NCBI RefSeq assembly: GCF_013387485.1
Contig: NZ_JABBXB010000007.1
Coordinates: forward strand, 1-64,000
Direction: 5' to 3'
Source: Stenotrophomonas sp. SAM-B
GTDB lineage: Bacteria; Pseudomonadota; Gammaproteobacteria; Xanthomonadales; Xanthomonadaceae
DNA: 64,000 nucleotides
Within the stretch, counting starts at the first letter, position 1; every line of letters starts with the position of its first letter. Position numbers and translations under genes: made by a program. This document shows positions 55,615 through 63,951 of this stretch, piece after piece. The notes below the pieces were generated by a model. That model did no database searches, was not told where the DNA came from, and was given only the letters and a program-made list of their open reading frames with translations.

Positions 55615-56583
55615 TCAACCAAACACCGCGTCCACCTGCTGCCACACGCTCTCATCCAGCTGTTCGAACAGGGCCAGCGCCCCCAGGTTCTCTTCCAGCT
55701 GGCTGACCCGGCTCGCGCCGAGGATCACGCTGGACACATTGGGGTTGCGCAGGCACCAGGCGATCGCCAGCTGCGCCGGCGAAAGACCGAGCTGCGCGGC
55801 CAGTGCCGTATAGCGGCGCACCCGTTCCATGCGGTCGGTGCCGTCGTCGAGCACCTGTGTCCTCAACCAGCCCAGCTGTTCCTGGCCCAGTCGGGACTGC
55901 GGGTCGACCCCCGCGTTGTACTTGCCGGTCAGCAGGCCGGAGGCCAGCGGCGACCAGATCGTGGTGCCCAGGCCGGCCTCCGCGTACAGCGGGGCGTATT
56001 CGCGCTCGACCCGCTCACGGTGCAGCAGGTTGTACTGCGGCTGCTCCATCGAGGGCGCGTGCAGGTGGCGATCGCGGGCGATGTCGACCGCCTCCTGGAT
56101 CTGCGCGGCCGACCACTCCGAGGTGCCCCAGTACAGCACCTTGCCCTGGCGGATCAGGGTATCCATCGCCTGCACGGTCTCGGCGATCGGGGTGTCCGGA
56201 TCCGGGCGATGGCAGTAATAAAGGTCCAGGTACTCCACCCGCAGGCGCTTGAGCGCGGCATGGCAGGCGTCGGTCACGTGCTTGCGCGACAGGCCGTGCT
56301 GGGTCGGGCGCGGATCGTCGACGGCACCGAAGAACACCTTGCTGGAGACGCAGAAGCCGTCGCGTGGCAGGCGCAGGTCGGCGATCACATCCCCCATCAC
56401 CTGCTCGGCGCGGCCGCGGGCATAGCCCTCGGCGTTGTCGAAGAAGTTGACCCCGGCATCCCAGGCGGTGGCGATCAGTTTGCGGGCTTCGTCGCGGCCG
56501 ATCTGATCGCCGAAGGTCACCCAGGCCCCGAAGGACAGGGCCGAGAGCTTCAGGCCGGTGGAGCCAAGACGACGATAGAGCAT
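55615..56583 (-). CDS. Aldo/keto reductase, potassium-channel beta-subunit-like
   Basis: The 322-residue NADPH-dependent oxidoreductase of the AKR6 (Kv-beta/YghZ) group has the catalytic Tyr in FFDNAEGYARGRAEQ, Lys in VSSKVFFG, His in YYCHRPDPD, and the NADPH-binding C-terminus (SSVILGASRVSQLEENLGAL). Substrates are probably toxic aldehydes. CAGGAG precedes ATG 56583. Transcribed alone. Confidence 0.92.
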   Translation of the reverse strand: MLYRRLGSTGLKLSALSFGAWVTFGDQIGRDEARKLIATAWDAGVNFFDNAEGYARGRAEQVMGDVIADLRLPRDGFCVSSKVFFGAVDDPRPTQHGLSRKHVTDACHAALKRLRVEYLDLYYCHRPDPDTPIAETVQAMDTLIRQGKVLYWGTSEWSAAQIQEAVDIARDRHLHAPSMEQPQYNLLHRERVEREYAPLYAEAGLGTTIWSPLASGLLTGKYNAGVDPQSRLGQEQLGWLRTQVLDDGTDRMERVRRYTALAAQLGLSPAQLAIAWCLRNPNVSSVILGASRVSQLEENLGALALFEQLDESVWQQVDAVFG

Positions 56584-56831
56584 GTGGTTCTCCTGCTGCG
56601 GGCCCGCGACCGGGCCGGATCGATACCGGTAAGTGTAGAGGGTGGCGCGCAGCGCGCGCAGGCCGGACACCCTGATCTCACGGCCCATGACACGGCGCAC
56701 GAAAACCGGGCTCTGCCTTGCCGATACAGGCCCGATCACGACCGATCGGCTCGCGGACGCTGCTTTTCCTTGCCCCGCCCTTGCCGCTGCTCTAGGCTTC
56801 CCGTTTTTCGCGGCGCCCCAAGGGAAGTCTC

Positions 56832-58130
56832 ATGGTCGAAGGTTTGGGCAGGATTGGCTTCGGCCTGTTCGGGTTGGCAGTGCTGATCGGCATTGCCTGG
56901 TTGTTCTCGAACAACAAGCGGGCTGTCGACTGGCGCTTGGTCGTCACCGGTATCGCACTGCAGATCGCCTTCGCGGCGGTGGTGCTGCTGGTCCCGGGTG
57001 GCCGTGACGTGTTCGACGCGCTGGGCAAGGGCTTCGTCAAGATCCTGAGCTTCGTCAATGAAGGCTCCGGCTTCATCTTCGGCAGCCTGATGGACACCAG
57101 CCAGTTCGGTTTCATCTTCGCCTTCCAGGTGCTGCCGACCATCATCTTCTTCTCGGCGCTGATGGGGGTCATGTACCACCTCAACGTGATGCAGATGATC
57201 GTGCGCGGCATGGCCTGGGCGATCACCAAGATCATGCGCGTGTCCGGTGCGGAAACCACCAGCGTCTGCGCCAGCGTTTTCATCGGCCAGACCGAGGCGC
57301 CGCTGACCGTGCGCCCGTACATCGCCAAGATGACCCAGTCCGAGCTGATCACGATGATGATCGGCGGCATGGCGCACATCGCCGGCGGCGTGCTGGCGGC
57401 GTACGTGGGCATGCTCGGCGGCAACGACCCGGTGCAGCAGGCGTTCTACGCCAAGCATCTGCTGGCCGCGAGCATCATGGCCGCCCCGGCGACCCTGGTG
57501 GTCGCCAAGCTGCTCGTACCCGAGACCGGCACCCCGCTCACCCGCGGCACGGTCAAGATGGAAGTGGAGAAGACCTCCAGCAACATCATCGACGCCGCCG
57601 CGGCCGGTGCCGGTGACGGCCTGAAGCTGGCGCTGAACATCGGCGCGATGCTGCTGGCCTTCATCGCGTTGATCGCACTGCTGAACGCCCCGCTGACCTG
57701 GCTGGGTGACGTGACCGGCCTGGCCGCGATCATCGGCCGCCCGACCGACCTGTCGACCCTGTTCGGCTACCTGCTGGCCCCGATCGCCTGGGTGATCGGT
57801 ACGCCGTGGGCCGATGCCACCACCGTGGGGTCGCTGATCGGCCAGAAGGTCGTGATCAATGAGTTCGTGGCGTACTCGGAGCTGTCCAAGATCGTCAACG
57901 GCCAGGTGCCGGGGATGGTGCTTTCCGACGAGGGCCGCCTGATCGCGACCTACGCGCTGTGCGGTTTCGCCAACTTCAGCTCCATCGCGATCCAGATCGG
58001 TGGTATTGGTGGCCTGGCGCCGGAGCGTCGCCACGATCTGGCCAAGTTCGGCCTGCGTGCAGTGCTCGGCGGTACCATTGCCACCTTCATGACGGCGACC
58101 ATCGCCGGCGTGCTGACGCATTTCAGCTGA
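56832..58130 (+). CDS. nupC: NupC-family nucleoside transporter
   Basis: The 432-residue concentrative nucleoside transporter has about ten helices. Family motifs: GLFGLAVLIGIAWLFSNNKRAVDWR, VFIGQTEAPLTVRPYI (the QTEAP nucleoside site), NEFVAYSEL and CGFANFSSIAIQIGGIG. It imports nucleosides with protons or sodium. Followed 26 bases later by a ribokinase-family gene, consistent with nucleoside salvage. Confidence 0.93.
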   Translation: MVEGLGRIGFGLFGLAVLIGIAWLFSNNKRAVDWRLVVTGIALQIAFAAVVLLVPGGRDVFDALGKGFVKILSFVNEGSGFIFGSLMDTSQFGFIFAFQVLPTIIFFSALMGVMYHLNVMQMIVRGMAWAITKIMRVSGAETTSVCASVFIGQTEAPLTVRPYIAKMTQSELITMMIGGMAHIAGGVLAAYVGMLGGNDPVQQAFYAKHLLAASIMAAPATLVVAKLLVPETGTPLTRGTVKMEVEKTSSNIIDAAAAGAGDGLKLALNIGAMLLAFIALIALLNAPLTWLGDVTGLAAIIGRPTDLSTLFGYLLAPIAWVIGTPWADATTVGSLIGQKVVINEFVAYSELSKIVNGQVPGMVLSDEGRLIATYALCGFANFSSIAIQIGGIGGLAPERRHDLAKFGLRAVLGGTIATFMTATIAGVLTHFS

Positions 58131-58156
58131 TATCCGTTCCTTGAGAAACAGTCTTT

Positions 58157-59122
58157 ATGAGTAGCAGTGTCGTCGTAATCGGTTCCTTCAATGTGGATCA
58201 TGTCTGGCGTTGTGAGTCGCTCCCGGCCCCGGGTGCGACCATTGCCGGCCGCTACAGCACCGGTCCCGGCGGCAAGGGCTTCAACCAGGCCGTGGCCGCC
58301 CGCCGTGCCGGCGCGCCGACCACGTTCCTGTGCGCGCTGGGCGATGACGCCGGCGGTGCGATGGCCCGTGGGCTGGCCGAGCAGGACGGCTTCGCGCTGA
58401 CCGCCGAGGCCAGCAGCGAGCCGACCGGCACCGGCGGCATCTATGTCGACAGCCGTGGCCGTAACACCATCGTGATCGGCCCGGGTGCCAACGCAGCGCT
58501 GAGCCTGGACTTCGTCGAACAGCAGCGCGCGCTGCTGGCCGGCGCCAAGGTGGTGCTGGCACAGCTGGAATCGCCGGTGGAAACCATCGAGGCCGCCCTG
58601 GCGATCGCGCGTGAGGCCGGTGCCACCACCGTGCTCAACGTGGCCCCCGCGGATGCGCCGTCCAGCATCGGCCTGCTCAAGCTGGCCGACGTGCTGACCC
58701 CGAACGAGACCGAATTCGCCGCCCTGCTCGGCCGTCATGTCGGCGAGCGCGTGGAGGCCAACGACGTCGCCGCGCTGGATGGCGCGAGCCTGCATGCGCT
58801 GTGCCGCAAGCTGGTCGGCAACGGCACCGTGGTGGTGACGCTGGGTTCGGTCGGCGTGTTCGTTTCGCACGCCGAAGAGAACCTGCGTGGCGACACCCAG
58901 CCGTACTACCGCGTGGGCGCCGAGCAGGTGCAGGTGCTGGACACCACCGGTGCGGGCGATGCGTTCAACGGCGCCCTGGTCGCTTCGATCGCCCAGGATC
59001 CGGAGGCGGCGTTTGCCCGCCATGTGCGTTTCGCCAATCAGTTCGCGGGCCGTTCGACCGAGAAGGAAGGCGCCGCCGCGGCGATGCCGCACTTCACCCC
59101 GGCCGACGCCGAAAACAAGTAA
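58157..59122 (+). CDS. rbsK: Ribokinase / PfkB-family sugar or nucleoside kinase
   Basis: The 321-residue PfkB kinase has the N-terminal VIGSFNVDHV, GPGGKGFNQAVAARRAGA (sugar site) at about 36-53, NVAPADAP, PNETE and the ATP/anion-hole motif DTTGAGDAFNGALVASIA at about 258-275 with catalytic Asp. Ribokinase is the best match; in this nucleoside-salvage pair it may phosphorylate ribose or a nucleoside. A strong terminator follows. Confidence 0.88.
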   Translation: MSSSVVVIGSFNVDHVWRCESLPAPGATIAGRYSTGPGGKGFNQAVAARRAGAPTTFLCALGDDAGGAMARGLAEQDGFALTAEASSEPTGTGGIYVDSRGRNTIVIGPGANAALSLDFVEQQRALLAGAKVVLAQLESPVETIEAALAIAREAGATTVLNVAPADAPSSIGLLKLADVLTPNETEFAALLGRHVGERVEANDVAALDGASLHALCRKLVGNGTVVVTLGSVGVFVSHAEENLRGDTQPYYRVGAEQVQVLDTTGAGDAFNGALVASIAQDPEAAFARHVRFANQFAGRSTEKEGAAAAMPHFTPADAENK

Positions 59123-59146
59123 GCGTCACCACTGTGGATACCGAGA

Positions 59147-59174
59147 GGCCAGCGTTCGCGCTGGCCTTTTTTTT
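59147..59174 (+). terminator. Rho-independent terminator of rbsK
   Basis: An 8-bp perfect stem GGCCAGCG/CGCTGGCC closes a TTCG tetraloop and is followed by eight T. It lies 25 bases after the rbsK stop. Confidence 0.92.
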
Positions 59175-59251
59175 GGTTTTTCTCCCATCTGCATGAAAGC
59201 AAGAAGCGCCCTCTGAGCCTTTCCAGGCGCGGCGTCGAGTGGGTCGAGCGC

Positions 59252-59345
59252 TGGGGCGCGATGCCCTTGCCGGCGAATGTCCCCCGGCGTCGGCCTGCGG
59301 CCGACCCCTCCTCCTTTATTTCGCCCACAAGGGCATCGCGCCCCA
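59252..59345. repeat. Structured repeat, copy A
   Basis: 18-bp perfect arms (59252-59269 with 59328-59345, TGGGGCGCGATGCCCTTG) enclose, after a 2-nt mismatch, a 6-bp GGCGAA/TTCGCC stem (59272-59277, 59320-59325) and a 7-bp GTCGGCC-TGC-GGCCGAC hairpin (59289-59305). The core AATGTCCCCCGGC...CCTCCTCCTTTATTT recurs, inverted, in copy B. Confidence 0.85.
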
Positions 59346-59398
59346 CGTATCCAGACCACTGGCGCTGCATGGAAAGCGCCGGTTTTCCTTCTGCCTGC

Positions 59399-59530
59399 CG
59401 CGAGCCGGAGCCCCGTAGCGGCCGGTAGGCCCCTGAGCAAAATCAAGGAGGAGGCCGTCGTCGCCAGGCGGCGGCCGGGGGACATTTGCCGAGGGGCCTA
59501 CCGGTCGCTACGGGGCCCCTGAGCTCGCGG
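59399..59530. repeat. Structured repeat, copy B (inverted)
   Basis: 25-nt arms (59410-59434 with 59492-59516) pair at 24 positions plus one G-T; outside them CCGCGAGC/GCTCGCGG adds 8 bp and reaches into the PAP2 gene's 3' end. The reverse complement of the core (59437-59489) shares AATGTCCCCCGGC and CCTCCTCCTT with copy A, but the arms are unrelated to those of copy A. Confidence 0.85.
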
Positions 59531-60179
59531 TACGCCCCAGCGACGTCGGCATGCAGCGCGTGATCCACAGCGCCAGCGCGCCCACCAGGAGTCCGGCAAG
59601 CACGTCCAGCAGATCGTGCTGCCAGGTGGTGAGCGTCGAGAGCAGGATCAGCCCACAGGCGCCGTGCCACAGCCAGCGCAGTACCGCCGCATCGGCCTGC
59701 AGCCACTGCCGCCATGCCTGCCAGACCACCACCAATACCGCGGCATGCAGCGACGGCGCCATGTTGAACGGCGCCTCGAACGCGCGCAGCTGTGCGAACA
59801 ACAGCCCGCTCACGCCATCCGGCTGCGGCAAAACACGCACGTTGCCGGTCGGCCAGCACACGAAGGCGAGCATGCAGGCGGCCTGCACCAGCGCGATGGC
59901 CAGCGCATGGCGGCGCAGGGCGGATCGGGTCGGGCAGAGGAAGAACGTCAGCGGGTACAGCAGGTTCAGCGCCAGGTACGGCCAGATCGTCCACGCCCAG
60001 AACGGCATCACCTCGTCCCAGCGACCGTGCAGGCTGTACGTCTGCGCCTGGCTGGCGGCCCAGTGGTTGGTCAAGCTGTAGCCGTGGATGAACATCGCGC
60101 CGAGCACCAGCATCCACAGCATGGCCTCGCGCCAGGGCGGCTGGGGGACCGAAGGGTTGGCATGAGGCGGTAGGGGCAC
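59508..60179 (-). CDS. PAP2-superfamily membrane protein
   Basis: The 223-residue protein has about six helices and the PAP2 catalytic histidine motifs: APSLHAAVLVV at about 139-149 (motif 2) and TWQHDLLDVLAG near 187-198 (motif 3). The acidic motif 1 of classic phosphatases is not clear, as in inositol-phosphorylceramide-synthase-like members. It may dephosphorylate a lipid phosphate. It diverges from the TOMM cluster. Confidence 0.85.
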   Translation of the reverse strand: MPLPPHANPSVPQPPWREAMLWMLVLGAMFIHGYSLTNHWAASQAQTYSLHGRWDEVMPFWAWTIWPYLALNLLYPLTFFLCPTRSALRRHALAIALVQAACMLAFVCWPTGNVRVLPQPDGVSGLLFAQLRAFEAPFNMAPSLHAAVLVVVWQAWRQWLQADAAVLRWLWHGACGLILLSTLTTWQHDLLDVLAGLLVGALALWITRCMPTSLGRTASSGAP

Positions 60180-60255
60180 GCGCGCACCCTAGCAGAACGT
60201 GGCACGCCTGTTTGCCGCTATCCTTGCGCTTTCGCGGATACAGGGACTGTACGCA

Positions 60256-61113
60256 GTGGCAGCAGCAGGCAGTCAGCAACACACAGGCGCGCACGCGGAC
60301 GCACCGCGCTGGACGCGCAATCCGGCCTGGGCCGTGTTCTCGCAGACCCATGCGCAGCGCTCGCTGCTGCTGGTCTCCGGTGGCGCCGACGAGCTCTACG
60401 TGGTCGACGAGGCGGATACCCCGACGGTCGTCGAACGGATCCTAGGCCACTGGCAGGACGACACGCTGGCGATGCTCGAGCAGGATCCCGACTGTGGCCC
60501 GGCGGTCCGCCAGTTGATACGCCTCGGCGTACTGGTGCCGCTGCAGGCGGTGCGCAGCGTGCGCCGCTATGCGATCGATTGGCTCGGCGAACCCCTGCCC
60601 GGATTGGCCGACGCCTTCGACCAGCACGCGAGCGCGGATCTGCAGCGCGTGGATGCCGTTGCGGACGCCGATCTGCTGGTCCTGGTCCGGCATGGGCTCG
60701 GCTGGGAACAGGCCCTCACCCGTTACCGCGCACGGATGCCGGCACAGCCGCATCTGCTGCTCGACCTCAGTTATCACCACACGCTCGCGCTCGGGCCCTA
60801 TGTGGTGTCGGGCCAGAGCGCCTGCGTGTATTGCCTGGGCAACCGGGTGCTGCGCCGCTGGGGCGACGCCGTGGTGCCGGCGCTGCCCGCCGTCGCGGCG
60901 CAGCCGGCGCGGATCGCGGCGCTGGTCGCCCCCTTGCTGGATCAGCCCCAGCTGTTGCTGGGCTATCTCGAACGCAGCGTCTGGCTCGACCTGCATCGCC
61001 TGCACGGGGAGCGCGACCGGGTGCTGCGACTGCCGTGGTGCCCCGCCTGCCAGGGCGGCGAGGCGGCGCTGCCGGCACCGCTGCCGCTGCCTTGGGACGC
61101 CGCGCGCCCGTGA
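60256..61113 (+). CDS. TOMM leader-peptide-binding E1-like protein
   Basis: A protein of about 285-304 residues (GTG 60256 or 60199). Its N-terminal part (PAWAVFSQTHAQRSLLLVSG and ELYVVDEADTPTVVERIL) looks like the winged-helix leader-recognition (RRE) domain of TOMM cyclodehydratase partner proteins; the C-terminal part carries two CxxC pairs, ACVYCLGNR and WCPACQGG, as in the zinc tetrathiolate of E1/ThiF-like C proteins. It would bind the precursor and present it to YcaO. I prefer 60256 because it leaves a 76-base divergent promoter region. Confidence 0.8.
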   Translation: MAAAGSQQHTGAHADAPRWTRNPAWAVFSQTHAQRSLLLVSGGADELYVVDEADTPTVVERILGHWQDDTLAMLEQDPDCGPAVRQLIRLGVLVPLQAVRSVRRYAIDWLGEPLPGLADAFDQHASADLQRVDAVADADLLVLVRHGLGWEQALTRYRARMPAQPHLLLDLSYHHTLALGPYVVSGQSACVYCLGNRVLRRWGDAVVPALPAVAAQPARIAALVAPLLDQPQLLLGYLERSVWLDLHRLHGERDRVLRLPWCPACQGGEAALPAPLPLPWDAARP

Positions 61114-61164
61114 TAATGTGCCTCCCGCGCCGGGCGTTTCCGCCTCGGTCAAGGGAGTGACCCC

Positions 61165-61755
61165 ATGTATCGCCTGCCGACCCAGTTCGATGCCAGTGCT
61201 TCGCGCCAGGACCTTGCCGCCGCAGGCGGCGGCTCGACCTCGACCACCTGCAGTTCCTGCGTCGTCACCCTGCTCGGCACCTCGGTGCTGTCCGCGGTGG
61301 TGCTCGGCAGGCTGGACCCCGTTGCGCCCGCCGCCAACAGCCGCGATGCGCACGCCACGGCAGTTTCCGTCGATACCGGCACCGGTGTTCACGCCCCGCA
61401 GCCTCCCCCGCTCCCGGAGCCGCCGCTTGCTGCGGAGCCGGGCCGTCCGGAGACGGCATCAGCGTCAGCCACGCCTACAGTGCCGACCGCCGGTCTGAGC
61501 CGCACGAGCCGGGTGCTGCTGGGCCTGTTTGCCTTGCCGCTGGCCGCGATCGGCGGTGGTATTTTCATGAGCACCTCGAACCCGATCTTCGGGCTGTTCG
61601 TCGCCGTCGGGCTGTATCTGGGCATCTATGCCCTCGTCTACGAACGCGCGGGGCGTTCGCTCGGGCGCGGCATCGGCATCGCCATCGGGCTGCTGCTGGG
61701 CCTGTTCGCGGTCGGCGCGCTCGAGATGATGCTCTGGCTGAGCGTGTTGAAATGA
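61165..61755 (+). CDS. Candidate TOMM precursor fused to a membrane domain
   Basis: The 196-residue protein has four parts: residues 1-20, leader-like (YRLPTQFDASASRQDLAAA); 21-23 GGG; 24-32 STSTTCSSC, a Ser/Thr/Cys run that YcaO enzymes cyclise; then a hydrophobic stretch (about 33-48), a Pro/Ala linker (about 72-110) and three membrane helices (about 115-193). GGGAG 7 nt upstream supports the start. It lies between the leader-binding and YcaO genes and overlaps the latter by ATGA. The substrate role is inference. Confidence 0.7.
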   Translation: MYRLPTQFDASASRQDLAAAGGGSTSTTCSSCVVTLLGTSVLSAVVLGRLDPVAPAANSRDAHATAVSVDTGTGVHAPQPPPLPEPPLAAEPGRPETASASATPTVPTAGLSRTSRVLLGLFALPLAAIGGGIFMSTSNPIFGLFVAVGLYLGIYALVYERAGRSLGRGIGIAIGLLLGLFAVGALEMMLWLSVLK

Positions 61756-63089
61756 GCCGCGCCGCCGAGCAGGCGGCGGCGCTGGACACGCCCACGTTGT
61801 CGTCGCACCTGCTGCATGGCGCGGCGCGTCCGCGCTGCGGTCTGGTGCGCCCGGCCCAGCCGATCGAGGCCAACCCCTGCGATGCCACCGGCCCCTTGTT
61901 CGAGGGACGGCGCGTACACAATGCCGCCACCCCGGCCGACCCGGCCAATCCCTGGCAGGGCGTCTCGGGCGCGGTCGCGCTGGAGGCCGATGCGGCCGCC
62001 GATGGCGCGGTCGCCGAAGCCCTGGAGCGACTGGCGGCGGCGCAGGCGAGCCTGGAAGTGCGGCGCCGCGATGCGCTGACGCCCGCACAACGCCTGGACG
62101 AATCGGCCTTCGCGCTGTTCTCGGCCCGCCAACGTGCAACGCCGGGCTTCCCATGGCCGATGCCCGAACGCGACCACGATCTGTTCGCGGCGGTGCATGC
62201 GCTGGATGACAACCGGGTGGCCTGGGTGCCGCAGGAACTGGTCGGACTGGGGCCGCGCAGCGGCCAGGCGCGATTGCCGTCGACGTCCAGTGGCCTTGCG
62301 GCCTGGCGGGATGGCCGCGATGGCGCCTGGCTGGCGCTGCTGCGCGCGGCCCAGGAGCTGCTGGAGCGCGATGCGCTGGCGGTGACCTGGCTCAACGGCG
62401 TGGCCGGCCGGAGAATCGCGCTGCCCGCCCAATGGCAGGCATTCGCAGACGCGCGCGGGAGCGAACTGCGGGCCTTCGACCTGACCCAGCACTGGAACCC
62501 ACACCCGGTGATCGCGGTCGCGGGCGGCATCCCGTTCGAAGGCCGCGCCCGGCACGTCCTCGGCATCGCCTGCCGCGCCGATCCGGGTGAGGCGCTGCAC
62601 AAGGCGCTGCTGGAATGGCAGCAGGCGCTGACCTTCGCCGCGCATCTGTGTGGCCGCGAAAGCGCGCGGCTTCCGCGTGAACCGGCGGCACTGCGCAGCT
62701 TCGACGAACATGCCGCGTTCTACACCCTGCGCCCGGATCTGTGGCCGCAGCTGCCGCTGCTGCGGGAGGCGGGCGACAGCACGTTGCAGCTGCCGCCACC
62801 AGGCGAGGTGATGCGTCCCGCTGCGCCGCGCGCCATCGCCGAGCTCGATCTGCTGCGGCGCCGGCTGGGCCATGCCGGCATCGCGCTGTACTACCGCGAG
62901 TTGACCACCGCCGATGTGGCCGCGGCCGGCCTGCGGGTGATGCGGGTGCTGTCGCCGCAGCTCAGCGGCCTGCATGCCGACGAGCGTGCGCCGTTCCTCG
63001 GCGGCCGTTGCCAGGACGTGGCCTGGCGGTACCCCGGCGTGCCGCACAGCGGCGCGTTTCCGAACCCCTTCCCGCATCCATTGGGCTGA
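61752..63089 (+). CDS. YcaO-type azoline-forming cyclodehydratase
   Basis: The 445-residue YcaO enzyme uses ATP to turn Cys, Ser and Thr of a precursor into azolines. The segment LRAAQELLERDALAVTWLNG at about 197-216 is the conserved E-x2-ERDA ATP/Mg region, with an earlier related helix (VAEALERLAAAQASLE) and ALHKALLEWQQAL later. The last residues, PNPFPHPLG, give the PxPxP-type C-terminus needed for azoline formation in other members. ATGA overlap with the precursor candidate. Confidence 0.88.
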   Translation: MSRAAEQAAALDTPTLSSHLLHGAARPRCGLVRPAQPIEANPCDATGPLFEGRRVHNAATPADPANPWQGVSGAVALEADAAADGAVAEALERLAAAQASLEVRRRDALTPAQRLDESAFALFSARQRATPGFPWPMPERDHDLFAAVHALDDNRVAWVPQELVGLGPRSGQARLPSTSSGLAAWRDGRDGAWLALLRAAQELLERDALAVTWLNGVAGRRIALPAQWQAFADARGSELRAFDLTQHWNPHPVIAVAGGIPFEGRARHVLGIACRADPGEALHKALLEWQQALTFAAHLCGRESARLPREPAALRSFDEHAAFYTLRPDLWPQLPLLREAGDSTLQLPPPGEVMRPAAPRAIAELDLLRRRLGHAGIALYYRELTTADVAAAGLRVMRVLSPQLSGLHADERAPFLGGRCQDVAWRYPGVPHSGAFPNPFPHPLG

Positions 63090-63103
63090 TCCCCGAGAAC
63101 CGC

Positions 63104-63850
63104 ATGCCGTCACCGCCTTCCCCCTGGCAGGATGCCCCGCTGTTCCATCTGTTCTGGCACAACGGCGAGCTCAATCCCGCGCGCGCTGAAGTGATGCGCG
63201 CGCGCATCGCCGAGGATGCCGCACGCGCCTGGTCGCCGCCACGGCCCTTGCATGCAGCGGCCGGCGTCGCCCTGCCGGACCCGGTACACCCCGGCGATGC
63301 CCTGGCGCAGCGCCACAGTGGCCGTCGTTTCGGTGACGCACGCTGGGGCGTGCAGGAACTGGGGCGCGTGCTGGCCCCGCTGCGGGCCCGGCCCGGCGAC
63401 AGTGACACGCGGCGCCTGCCGTCCGGCGGTGCCAAATACCCGATCCAGGCGTATGCCGCGCTGTACGGCACTGACGATGCGATCGCCGCAGAACCGGGCA
63501 TCCATTGGTACGACCCGATCGGGCATGCGCTGGTGCCGGTGGCGCCCTGCCCGGCATGGCCGGCGCTGTCCAGGCTGCTCGGCGTGGACTGGCCGGAGCG
63601 GCCTGCGGCCGTGCTGTTCCTGATCGCCGAACCGGCCGGCACGCTGACCAAGTACGGCGAGCGCGGTGGCCGCTTCGTGTTGATCGAGGCCGGGGTCTGG
63701 CTGGGCGCACTGGGGCAGGAAGTGGCGGCGATGCATGCCGCCGGCTGCGCGATCGGCTCGTTCGAGGACGCCGCCGTGCTGGCCCTGCTCGGGCTGGACC
63801 CGCAGCGGCATCTGGCCGTGCTGGCCTATGCCTGTGGTCCGGCGCCCTGA
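63104..63850 (+). CDS. SagB-type FMN-dependent azoline dehydrogenase
   Basis: The 248-residue nitroreductase-fold protein oxidises azolines to azoles in TOMM pathways. FMN-contact RHSGRRF is at about 70-76, PSGGAKYPIQAY at 106-117, and LTKYGERGGRF at 181-191 holds the Lys-Tyr pair needed for dehydrogenase activity in characterised members (K183-Y184). After it, IEAGVWLGALGQE replaces the usual AGH-x-QN stretch, so the histidine there is missing. ATG 63104 starts MPSPPSPW, 14 bases after the YcaO gene. Confidence 0.85.
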   Translation: MPSPPSPWQDAPLFHLFWHNGELNPARAEVMRARIAEDAARAWSPPRPLHAAAGVALPDPVHPGDALAQRHSGRRFGDARWGVQELGRVLAPLRARPGDSDTRRLPSGGAKYPIQAYAALYGTDDAIAAEPGIHWYDPIGHALVPVAPCPAWPALSRLLGVDWPERPAAVLFLIAEPAGTLTKYGERGGRFVLIEAGVWLGALGQEVAAMHAAGCAIGSFEDAAVLALLGLDPQRHLAVLAYACGPAP

Positions 63851-63873
63851 GCGCGACCGGAATTCGCCAGCGA

Positions 63874-63951
63874 ATGGCCGCTGCCTGGATTGCCCCGATG
63901 CTGTCGTCACTCGACCATGAGCTGCCCGCTCACGGACGACGCACGAGATGA
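63874..63951 (+). CDS. Possible 25-residue peptide ORF
   Basis: A short frame starts at ATG 63874, with MAAAWIAPMLSSLDHELPAH as its first 20 residues, and ends with a TGA that overlaps the next start as ATGA. No ribosome-binding site precedes it, and nothing resembles a TOMM core, so it may be chance. It is noted only because of the overlap. Confidence 0.2.
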   Translation: MAAAWIAPMLSSLDHELPAHGRRTR

